A DNA stretch of 64,000 bases from Glycine soja (lineage: Eukaryota; Streptophyta; Magnoliopsida; Fabales; Fabaceae), in contig NC_041018.1 in assembly GCF_004193775.1 (NCBI RefSeq), forward strand, positions 41,644,677 through 41,708,676. The letters run 5' to 3'. The translations under genes were made by a program, and so were the position numbers. A model generated the notes under the pieces. It worked only from the letters and a program-made list of their open reading frames with translations, did not search any database and was not told the DNA's origin. Shown here piece after piece: positions 10,491 to 19,700 of this stretch (positions are counted from its first letter, which is position 1; every line of letters begins with the position of its first letter).

Positions 10491-12411
10491 TAATAGGAAT
10501 GTTTAATGAATTGTTTAAAATTAAGCAACGCTGCTTAATAAATTTTTATCATTGGAGTAAATGACTTGACACTAAATTACTTAATTGAATTGTTTATATA
10601 AATAATTGACGCTTAATTCATTCTTATCAATTAAAGAATCATTTTTTAATTGCAAAAGTTAATGTAACTCAAGTTAAGCATACACTCTATCAACTTAAGC
10701 ATCGAAGTAATTTTTTATATAAAGTTTTTAATTTATGTGACATTGTAAGACTCACAAAATTTAGATAAATAACTCATTTAAACAACGATGCATTACCGAT
10801 GCTCTTATATTATTTAATAAATATAACACTTCTTGTAACATTAAGCATAGTTAATTTTATTAAATGAAATGCGACAAATGACTAAAATAAAAATGTTTTT
10901 TTTTCTCACATTAACCTATACCAAAATTAAGCCTATACATTTAATGTACCAATAAGGTCGGCCATTAGTGGTGAAGGTTAGAGTAGAATGCATAAGATTA
11001 TAAATTTGAACTTCAGTGTGATCATTTAAAAAAAAAAAAAAAACTATACATCTTCTTAATGGAGTAGCTTGAAAGTTGTAATCGTAAGACTACCTATAAA
11101 TATGTTCCAAAAAGAATAGAATAGGTTCACGTATATTTTGGGAACTCTATTTCTCAAAGCCTCAACACAGACGAGATGTTTCATTGCATGCATGATTTGA
11201 GTTAGCAGTTGTTAAAGGAACATGGATGTTAATGGAGACATAAGGTTAATTGAATGATTAAAAGAAAAAAAAAAGATCACATTCAATTTTCTCTATTAAT
11301 AAAATTTACATTCTAACAACTAACATTTACTTATAAAAAAAATATGCATGATAATGGTGGGAGAGACAATGAAGATGGTTTGAAATGAAAATTACGGCCA
11401 GTGGACATGTTTTCTCGTTTTTTTTTTTTACTTTTAATAAAATATTATTATCTTTCTTTAAAAAATCTGTAATAAAGTAGTAAAAAGTTGTATTATTTTA
11501 TTATTTACATGTATTTTTTCATATAAAAAAAGGAAAAGTAAAAATAATATCGATATTTTTATAATTACTCATACCAAATATATACTTAACTTCAAATAAT
11601 GGCATATACTTAACTACAAATAATGGCAAAATGCATGTGATGCAAGTTACTGTGTGACTTTATACAGGGGATGACAGTGAGTTTAACCCATGAAACCGGG
11701 CGTCAATAAGCATGCAGCAAAATCAGGATGGCTCTAAAATATATCAAACGCAACCATCAATCCAAAGACAATCACGTCATGGGTAATATGCTCAATGTTT
11801 CTGAAAATAATCGCTGATGATTATAGCACAGGATGGGGCTGCAGATTTGATTGTTCAGTAATGCACAAATAGATAATGAAACCTAAGACATAACAATTAA
11901 GAGCACGAGTTAACCATAACCAAGATTTGTATCTAGTTAGACTATTTTATGTAAGCGGAGAAGTTCTGGACACAACTTTCTCTATACAGGTTATTCCTTG
12001 ATAATAAAAACCCACTAAAATCAACTAAATGTGACCATGTGTACTCAAGCTACCACTCAGTGGGAAACACGATACTATGCCTATAATTTCTTTGACATAT
12101 GAAAAAAGCTACAGCTACATGTACCAAGCCATATGGGCTTGTACGAAAAACTGCACGCAAAAAAAAAAAAAAAAAACCAAAGAAAGAAAAGAAAAACTAA
12201 TTTCCCCCTTTTCCAATCAATCTCATAAATCATATTACATCCATCTTCCTCCGCCTTTTATTGGGCTGGTTCTTCTCTTGCTAAAGGATTCCAATGGACT
12301 GGCCTATTCTTCAGGATCAACTAAAGTAATAATATAAAGCATCAATTGGGAGCGGAGCAGAATTATAAACAGATCAGACAGAGGAGAGGCAAACCACGAA
12401 TAAAATTAGAG
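10491..12411. other. AT-rich spacer and 3' flank of TFIIS-domain gene
   Basis: No coding gene seen. It includes a decayed SINE-like segment (listed separately). On the minus strand a CCCAATAAAAGG signal (about 12255-12266) lies about 150 bases after the stop of the TFIIS-domain gene and is a candidate poly(A) signal, so about 12200-12411 is probably its 3'UTR. Confidence 0.45.
10962..11043 (+). mobile_element. Decayed tRNA-like SINE
   Basis: GGCCATTAGTGGTGAAGG resembles a pol III A box, AAATTTGAACTTC about 40 bases later a weak B box, and a long A tail follows (11029-11043). The spacing fits a short SINE with mutated boxes. Chance resemblance is possible. Confidence 0.35.
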
Positions 12412-15400
12412 CTACTTCCATGGAGGTTGCTGATGTTTGTAGCTAAGAGGATAGGTATCCCAGCCACCATCTGGTTCCTTTCTTTTCACACTAACTCCAG
12501 AACTTGAGGATTGTGGAAGGGTCCTCACATGATCCTCCATAGCTCTGCCTTGAGCAGGAAAGAAAAATTGCCTTGCAGTCAACATGTCTCTGTTCCCTCC
12601 ATCAATCGTGAAGCCAGAGTTCAGATCAAAGTTGGGGCGTGAAGATCCAACCCCATTTAAACCAAGCTGTGTACCGGTAATGCTCACGATAAATGGAGGT
12701 TGAGAATAAGATGACAGGGCAGTTGAGGAAGATCCCCCAACCTGAGGCACGACTGGACTTCCTCTTGAGTCTACCATGTATGGAATTGGGCCACCAGGTG
12801 ATCCATACATGGCTGGTGAAAAAGATAAAGCAGGCACTGATGTCAGTCCGTTGTACCCAAAAGCAGTTGAATGATTGTAGGATAGTGTGGGGCCCATTCC
12901 TAAAACGCTACCTGCTCCTGACAATGGAAGATCCATTGCAGGCTCAATAGCCTTGCCATTTGGAAAAGACAAAGTTTGAGGAATATATTCTCTTGTACCA
13001 ACTTCCACCTTGGCACCCAAAATAGAGATCACAGGAGCATCCGACTTGGATTGTTTATATGCTTCAATAATCGAAGATGACTTACTAAGCCCTTGGTCCA
13101 CTAAATCGGTTTGAAAGAATGGTCTGTCATTCAGATCAATGTTTCGTACTAAAGGTTGCATTGATGATGACGATGAAGCAGGTGATGGGCTCCAATAACC
13201 ATTTCTTCTGGGAAAAAGTGGCCCCTCCATCCTCTGATCTGAAGGTTGGGCATCACCATCATCACCGATACTATTTAAATCCAATTTGAACCTGCTTGAT
13301 CTTTTAGGACTAAGTTCCACTGATGATTGGCCAGAAGGAAGGCCTGAAGATTCACCAATTTGTTTTAGCAGTCCTTCTTCACCCTCAGCCACATTCAGAT
13401 CAAAATCAAGGCAATCCTGCCTCTGCTTGGAAATCTCTGAGGAGTTTCCACCAACAGAAACATTCTTCTCATTATCAGAATTTTTACGAGGAGATGCAGG
13501 ACGAAAGGCGCTGGTGGCAGCTGATCCTTTCCATCCAAGGGTCCCCTCAAACTGCAAAGGGGCCATTGGCAACCAAGAAGTCAGTGCAGGTTTTGAAGCA
13601 GAAACAACTGGTATTGGCATAGTAGACATGGCATTCACAGAAACATCCATATCATCAGAACCAACTTCTTCATTGAGATCAAAGGTACAGAGACTTTTCT
13701 CTGAGTTACCTCCTGGGTCTCGAGCTGCTTCAGTCACCTGCGAGGACTCCAAGTCATCTTGCCCAGCCTCAATATTATCGGAAACACTCATATGTCCTGC
13801 CTCTTCAGAACACACCTCATCAGAGTTGCTTTGCCTGGATGATACCTCCTCATGTAGGACACGAGTGACTTCATCCTTTCTCCCTACAAAATCAGGGCTG
13901 GCTGCCTGCCTGATTCCACCTTCTGAGATTTTCTCTGAAGAAGAGCTGCAAACTTCTCTCTCAACCTCCTGAGCAACTTGTCGGGCAACTTCTAAAGCAT
14001 CAACAATACCATACTCAAGTTCAATATCAGAACTCTTGTCAATAACATTAGGGCTTTTGGGGCCATTTCCCCATTTAAAAGAATCAGAACCATTTGTGGT
14101 ACTGTTGACTTTATAAGAAACTTGGCCATGCCCTTGCTTTATAGGGCTGACACATTCCCTCTCAACTTCCTGGGCAACTAGTCGAGCAACTTCTAAAGCA
14201 TCAACAATACCATACTCAAGTTCCATGTCAGAATTCTTGTCAATAATGTTAGGGCTTGTGGGACCTTTACCCTGGTTAGAAGAGTCAGAACCATCTGAGG
14301 TATCATCATCTTGATCAGACTCTTGGCCCTTGCTTTCCTTAACTGCTCCTACATATTGTGTTTTGAGGAAAGACATCTCAGGCTTTTCCAAGTGACTGCT
14401 AGTGACTGATAAGTCCTGCAATGCTTGAGAACAACAGTCATCATTTTCTGATGCTTTGGGAAGTTGTGGATTGCTGGAATTTATAGCTCTGACATCATCT
14501 CCCACACTTATCCCATCTGACGCAGGTGTTCTCATGCTACCAGAAACATTTATTTTAGGACAAATGATATTTTCATTGCTTTCAGCGTTATGTTCTAAAG
14601 CAGGTTCTTCTTTCACAGATTCCAGTGCTTTTGCTTCACTATCACCAATGGAGACAGGTTCAGGTTCTGGCTTTGCAGATGCCAAAGAGATATCTGATGC
14701 TCTTAATTCTTCTGGAGGATCATTAACATTTTCATCTTGCATCTCCTTTTTGGACAAGTCATTTAACTCTAAATCATCTTGTTGACCTTTGAAACTGTCT
14801 TGTTTATTAACAGGTAAGTTACAGGTCCCAGCCGATGTGGTGCCGCCTTCATTTATGTTAGCAACTTCTTGAACAGAAGCCAAAACACTATCAACATGGT
14901 TTGATCTCTCTTTGGCATCTTCACAATCCAACCTTACAGAGGACTGGAGTGCATTGTCAGCACTCTGTATCTGTATGCTAGAAACTTTTTCTTGTAGCTG
15001 ACTATCTGAGCCTCCCAGTAGAGACTTCTCACCTCCAGCAGGTTGAGATACATGATCATCTTCATTGCCAGCTTCATTCACAGAAGATGGTTGGCCTTTC
15101 TCACTGACAATTTCATCACTCACATTGTTGATTCTACCAAGATCCGAATTATCAGTTGGTTCAGCATCTCCATCTCCACCTCCTTTCCAGCGGTCAAATA
15201 ATACTCTTGCTCTATCCTGCACCTTAGAGCTACGATGACCAAGAAGGTTACTTACAGTCACAGAAATTCCTGATGAAATTGATTTCTCGCTGTCTAGATA
15301 CAGTTTTTCAATTGCACGTAACATTGCAGTAATTGACTCTTCAATGAAGCCATCATTAGTATTATCAGCACCCAAATTCAGGGTATCCTTTAACCATTTG

Positions 15401-15627
15401 TTGATGAACCCAAGTCCATCTAATTTAATAAAAAAATCAAGACAATCTTTATTCTCTGTAGCAGCAATAGTGCTTGCAACAGCAGCCCACTGCCTTGTTG
15501 TATCACCAGCATTCTTAGCAACACAATCTTGCTCCTTCTTCATTACAGAGACCAACTCTTGCACTCGAGAAGGGGCCATGAGGCCATCTTTCATTTCAGT
15601 CAACGTAAAGAAATCTTCAAGAGTCAT
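12412..15627 (-). CDS. TFIIS N-terminal (LW) domain nuclear protein, 1071 aa, At4g24200-like
   Basis: Single coding exon starting MTLEDFFTLTEMKDG. Residues about 20-147 form a TFIIS N-terminal helical bundle (RVQELVSVMKK through VQDRARVLFDRWK), a module that docks transcription elongation and Mediator-linked factors. The remainder is long, acidic and disordered. Residues about 445-557 contain a 67-residue tandem duplication (ELEYGIVDALEVARLVAQEVE and a second copy). Five DLN motifs occur at D650, D743, D783, D831 and D1001; the fourth, DLNDRP, fits the DLNxxP form of the EAR repression motif. The C-terminus carries the KRKEPDGGWDTYPLSY block. It lacks the BAH domain of the related SUO protein. 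By family it probably acts in the nucleus in elongation or repression; that role is inferred. The ATG at 15625-15627 is preceded by short uORFs and a 5'UTR intron. Confidence 0.88.
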   Translation of the reverse strand: MTLEDFFTLTEMKDGLMAPSRVQELVSVMKKEQDCVAKNAGDTTRQWAAVASTIAATENKDCLDFFIKLDGLGFINKWLKDTLNLGADNTNDGFIEESITAMLRAIEKLYLDSEKSISSGISVTVSNLLGHRSSKVQDRARVLFDRWKGGGDGDAEPTDNSDLGRINNVSDEIVSEKGQPSSVNEAGNEDDHVSQPAGGEKSLLGGSDSQLQEKVSSIQIQSADNALQSSVRLDCEDAKERSNHVDSVLASVQEVANINEGGTTSAGTCNLPVNKQDSFKGQQDDLELNDLSKKEMQDENVNDPPEELRASDISLASAKPEPEPVSIGDSEAKALESVKEEPALEHNAESNENIICPKINVSGSMRTPASDGISVGDDVRAINSSNPQLPKASENDDCCSQALQDLSVTSSHLEKPEMSFLKTQYVGAVKESKGQESDQDDDTSDGSDSSNQGKGPTSPNIIDKNSDMELEYGIVDALEVARLVAQEVERECVSPIKQGHGQVSYKVNSTTNGSDSFKWGNGPKSPNVIDKSSDIELEYGIVDALEVARQVAQEVEREVCSSSSEKISEGGIRQAASPDFVGRKDEVTRVLHEEVSSRQSNSDEVCSEEAGHMSVSDNIEAGQDDLESSQVTEAARDPGGNSEKSLCTFDLNEEVGSDDMDVSVNAMSTMPIPVVSASKPALTSWLPMAPLQFEGTLGWKGSAATSAFRPASPRKNSDNEKNVSVGGNSSEISKQRQDCLDFDLNVAEGEEGLLKQIGESSGLPSGQSSVELSPKRSSRFKLDLNSIGDDGDAQPSDQRMEGPLFPRRNGYWSPSPASSSSSMQPLVRNIDLNDRPFFQTDLVDQGLSKSSSIIEAYKQSKSDAPVISILGAKVEVGTREYIPQTLSFPNGKAIEPAMDLPLSGAGSVLGMGPTLSYNHSTAFGYNGLTSVPALSFSPAMYGSPGGPIPYMVDSRGSPVVPQVGGSSSTALSSYSQPPFIVSITGTQLGLNGVGSSRPNFDLNSGFTIDGGNRDMLTARQFFFPAQGRAMEDHVRTLPQSSSSGVSVKRKEPDGGWDTYPLSYKHQQPPWK
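13958..14294 (-). repeat. In-frame 201-bp tandem duplication inside the TFIIS-domain gene
   Basis: Two blocks of about 136 bp (13958-14093 and 14159-14294) are nearly identical and sit 201 bp (67 codons) apart in the same frame. Each encodes SPNxIDKxSDxELEYGIVD followed by ALEVAR.VAQEVERE, a predicted amphipathic helix. The protein therefore carries the segment twice. Confidence 0.9.
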
Positions 15628-15633
15628 ACTGCT

Positions 15634-15746
15634 TCACATAACCTTTCTCAAAGCATCAAGGCTGTCCTTTTGGTATGCAAGTCGCAAGAACTTTTTCTCC
15701 CATTAAGAGGCTTATTGGGATTTCAGGAATAAAGCTTCACAAACAT
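15634..15746 (-). promoter_or_regulatory. Cluster of three uORFs in the 5'UTR of the TFIIS-domain gene
   Basis: Minus strand, in transcript order: a 7-residue uORF (15746-15723, MFVKLYS), ATG CTT TGA (15656-15648), and a start-stop ATGTGA (15639-15634) only six bases before the main ATG at 15627. All lie in the exon that holds the CDS start, downstream of the 5'UTR intron acceptor. Such uORFs, above all start-stop ones, can stall ribosomes and lower main-frame translation. Confidence 0.65.
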
Positions 15747-15989
15747 GCACTGCAAAATATGATAACAAAGTAAATATGCATGTTGGGAATGGAAACAATA
15801 ATCTGAAAAGTTTAAAATCACAGATTTATAACAAAAAATCAGAGCACACAAAAATAGAATTCTAAGTTTACAGCAACAATAAGGTAAAATATCACTGAAA
15901 AATAAATGCACATAATTTTCAGTCTTATTCGCAAGTGACCAAATATGGATATCAATCCTGGCAGTCTTGGACCATCATTAATAATAATA

Positions 15990-16210
15990 AATACAGTTTT
16001 CTCAGTTTAGGGTTTCCTTCCCTCTACCTCTAGTGATACACTACCCTCCATCTAATATACTCTCTTTAATGGGCTTTCTACACGACTTCACACATGCCCA
16101 AACCATCTAAGATGAGATTCTACCATTTTTTCTAGATTAGTTGCTACCCTGACTTTCTCTCTAATGCATTCATTCTTAATCCTATATTGTGTAGTATGGA
16201 CATAAAATCA
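15990..16210 (-). mobile_element. LINE reverse-transcriptase C-terminal relic in the 5'UTR intron
   Basis: The minus strand translates to RIKNECIREKVRVATNLEKM then VESHLRWFGHV, which matches the well-known C-terminal part of plant LINE reverse transcriptase ORFs (RNE.IREKVGVAPI.EKM.E.RLRWFGHV). It continues as RVESPLKRVY and then decays with stops. It lies in the sense orientation of the host gene. Only this 3' part of the element remains. Confidence 0.75.
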
Positions 16211-17357
16211 ACGAAGTTTTACATTGGATACTGACTGCCTAATACAACCCTCCTCTTTCATACAGGCTTGGAACTGGCTATGTAAAAACATTAGAAACAA
16301 AGCATGAAATAGGAACAGTTAAAATATAATAAGAAGAAGATATAGGAAAAAGAAACACACAAAATAAAGAGTAATGGCCACAGAAATAGGTAAGAAAAGA
16401 GCACTCCACTGTACAAATCAAACAAATTCCAATTCTTTGGACCTAATTCATATACCACCAAAATCAATCTTTGCATTCTTGTATAACACCTTTTTCTTAT
16501 GATAATGGCCCCCAAAAGAATATAAGACATTATTTTGAAACAGAGCTTAATCCAAAAATTAAAAAAAAAATGAATTTATATCTTTTAAGAAAGGTCTATT
16601 CACCTTCTTAAATTAACTAGGTTTTTTTTCTCTGAATAATGAACCTCACAAAGCAGGGTCAAAAACAATGTTATCAATAAAATGGCAGATGACATTGTGG
16701 CATATAGCGGAAGCATGTATATATAGGGAGCGCATCAAGTGAGAACCAAGGTTCTGTGTTTTGATTTTCTATTTCTATTTTATTAAGTGGAAGTAATCCA
16801 CATGAATTTGGAAGGCCTTAAAGTTCTGTTCATGTAACATTTAAGACCAAGTACATAATTTTAATTCAATGGGTATTATATGTATCTTTTCTCTACCAGA
16901 AAAATCATATGTTCACCGTCATAAATACTACTTACTTGATTATTAAGGGTGAAAGATTCCAGAAATTTAACAAACAGTTTGAAATCTCGGGATAAATAGA
17001 TCATGGTATAATAAAGTTAACTAAAGGAAAATATCTATAACCCCCACATTAAGCAATAACAAAACATTATTTTAGTCACTTAAGATAGTTCACCAGTAAT
17101 ATTTAAAAAATTCACACAATAAAAATAATTTGTGCTACAGAACAGAACTATAGATGAATAACATAGGATGCGCAATTCAGAGAAATATTTTAAAAGATTA
17201 AGCAAGCCTATGAGCTATCACTTTACAAACTACCTACTCTAAACAACGTTGGATAAATCAGGTCGTATCTTAAAAGAGTGATAAAATAACTAAACTTAAA
17301 TCCATCAACAATAAGATTACCAGTCACTTCAAGGACTGGTACAAAGTCACACACTCA

Positions 17358-17387
17358 CAATAATAATAATAATAATAATAATAATAA
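17358..17387. repeat. (AAT)n microsatellite
   Basis: About ten AAT/ATA triplets without interruption inside the 5'UTR intron of the TFIIS-domain gene. A likely length-variable marker. Confidence 0.95.
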
Positions 17388-18050
17388 GCTGTAACTTTCC
17401 AATCACGATCACTGAATCAATATTATTTCATCATTGCAACGGCCAATTCAGAAGTAAAATCACAATCCCCAACAGTAAATGCAATTAAATTAACAAATTC
17501 AGATTAAGAACAAATGCACTCTGAAATCATTAGGCATAAAACTTGCAACAAAAAAAAAAAAAAACAGAACAAGAATCCTTAATTTCAACCAAGAGTGGCA
17601 TAGAAATTGTCAAGGAGGGGGTGGCATAGACGCGGCTATTGCAAAACCCTAAATTCGGCGTTTGATGGAAGATACGGAAAACCCTAATAAATAAATAAAC
17701 AAAACAAATCGCAGGCGTATCAAAATGTAAAGAGGGATAAGTTAATAGGCAAGTTGTCATAATGAAAACGGTGAGATGCGTTACGGAAAACGTAAATACC
17801 TAAGAAAGGAAGAAAGAATAAGTGCGAGAGAAGGGAATTAAGCGATAAAAGAGAGAAAGGAAAAGAGAGGGGTATACGTTTGCGTTGGCGAATGAAATCG
17901 AAACCCTAGCTAGCTCCGGTTGAGGTTTGAAAAGGAGGAGCTCCACCGGCTCGCGAGGGTTCGCGAGAATCGTAGAATGTTCTGCGCGCAGAGTCTGAAT
18001 TGGCGCTCGAGAGAGACTGTCTCTCTCTCTGTGACTTGTGCGAATGTTCA

Positions 18051-19620
18051 AGGCGGAAGAGAATATGAGGAAGCAACGTTTTACTTCTTCTTCGAAATAT
18101 TTGTTTTTGTTTTTTATTTTTGTGAATTTGTTCTCTTGGTTCGTAGGTTGGACATTAACACGTGCCACGCCAGAAGTTGTTAGGACTTAATGGGACCAGG
18201 ATAACGATTGTAGAAGCCCATTGTTTAAGATTTTTATTTTTCTTAACAATTCGGTGGGAAAAAAAAACACTTCTAAGGTTACGCTATATGTTTGGATAAG
18301 TTTTTGGCTAAAATATATTGATGTACCTTGACTTATTTTTGGTTTCTAAATTGACTTCTTAATTTTTAAAAATTTAAATCTTTTTTATTTAATTAACGGC
18401 ATGTTAATTCTTTCAAAATAACTTATTATTTTGAATTTTTGGATATAATTTTGATTTTTTTATTGATTTAAGAGGTAAAACTTTGTTAAGGGTCAATAGG
18501 TGTAGACACTCAACACTAATCAAGTAATAACAACAAAATTAAAGAAAAACACTTCATCAGTTTACAATATCAATGTAAGAACCATGAGATAACATAACAA
18601 AAGACATTAATGAACATGAAAAATGACATTTATTTTAAAAATGAGTCAATTCCTAATTAGAGCACAAGGATGAAGACATGGATTAGGCATTAAGGATTTT
18701 TTTTTTATTTGGATGATAATGGGTTGCATAAATACCTCCTAGACATCAATAAGTTTCAAAACTTGAGGATTGTTATGAAACATTAAAAAAAGTAAAAAAA
18801 AATCTTTTATAATTATTATATTTTGTTCCTTATCTAATCTTTTCATCCAATCAAACAAATAAAAAGATTCTCTCTTTATTTTTACCAATCAAAATTATAC
18901 TGTGCATGATCCACATATAATTGATCAACCGATCACCTCCTCAATCACACGTCTTTCATCAAACGACCTTAATGGGCAACATGGAAGGAAGATTGAGGGG
19001 TCACTTCCTCCTAACAAGAAAACACCTTAGTCATACACTGACTTTTGTCATCAGAGTTTCTTTTCAAGTTTCTCACCCCCATATTGGAGAAGGAGCTCAA
19101 CTTAAGGAGAAGATAGCACGCAGAAGATCGGACGAGTGAAGAACTCAGTAAGAACAAAAATATTATAAATTCTCAATAAAATTCATTTTTATTTTTTCTT
19201 TTGAATTTTACCTCTTATCGAAATAGAGAGGGTAAGTTTAGAACAATGAGAACATACACGTGTTCTGTATTTAATTTGATAGTTTCCCTACTGATATTTT
19301 TTTTTTTTTAAGTTTCCCTTCTTTTCATGAGTAGTTCGCAACCTAAGTTCCTAACAATAATAATAATATTAATTATTATTTTTTTGGTGAAAATAATATT
19401 TACTTCCAATCTCTTATCTTATGGAAAACATAAACAGACAAACAGAAACTTGAATATCGATCAAATTATCAATGGAGTTATGGACAACATTCTATGTGAG
19501 CGTAACTCGTAGGACAGTATTGAGTCACTGACGTGTTATTCTGTTTATTAACAATAGAATAACAATACTCCTAATTTTCTCTGTCTCATAGAGAATCAAG
19601 TTTCAAGGCTTTCATCCAAA
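18051..19620. other. Spacer between divergent-style promoter region and SYT2-like 3' end
   Basis: The part next to 18050 should contain the minus-strand promoter of the TFIIS-domain gene; no clear TATA box was found. The rest is AT-rich. A frame at 18921-19139 lies in a less AT-rich patch, but I do not recognise its product. It may be a transposon relic. Confidence 0.4.
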
Positions 19621-19700
19621 CCTTATCAGAAGAAAAAGTGCTTTAAAGAATTATGTACGCTGGGAATTTGTGTGTGCAATGCAACTGATACCAGCCATCA

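Larger units (their letters stand above)
15750..18050 (-). other. 5'UTR intron and first exon of the TFIIS-domain gene
   Basis: The acceptor TTATCATATTTTGCAG ends at 15750 on the minus strand, so the CDS exon starts at 15749. A consensus donor CTTAG|GTATTT places the end of exon 1 at 17800, giving an intron of about 2.05 kb (15750-17799). Exon 1 (17800 to about 18050) is less AT-rich than its flanks and carries plant 5'UTR features: CT/GA-rich runs and an AGGGTTT box. The transcription start near 18030-18050 is estimated from composition only. The intron holds a LINE relic and an AAT microsatellite. Confidence 0.6.

Noticed and set aside
13286..13972. 228-codon plus-strand frame inside the TFIIS-domain gene
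   Set aside because: It is the antisense of a Ser/Asp-rich coding region, has no family similarity and no own signals.
18921..19139. 72-codon frame starting MINRSPPQSHVF
   Set aside because: Locally less AT-rich, but no similarity or gene signals; perhaps a transposon fragment.
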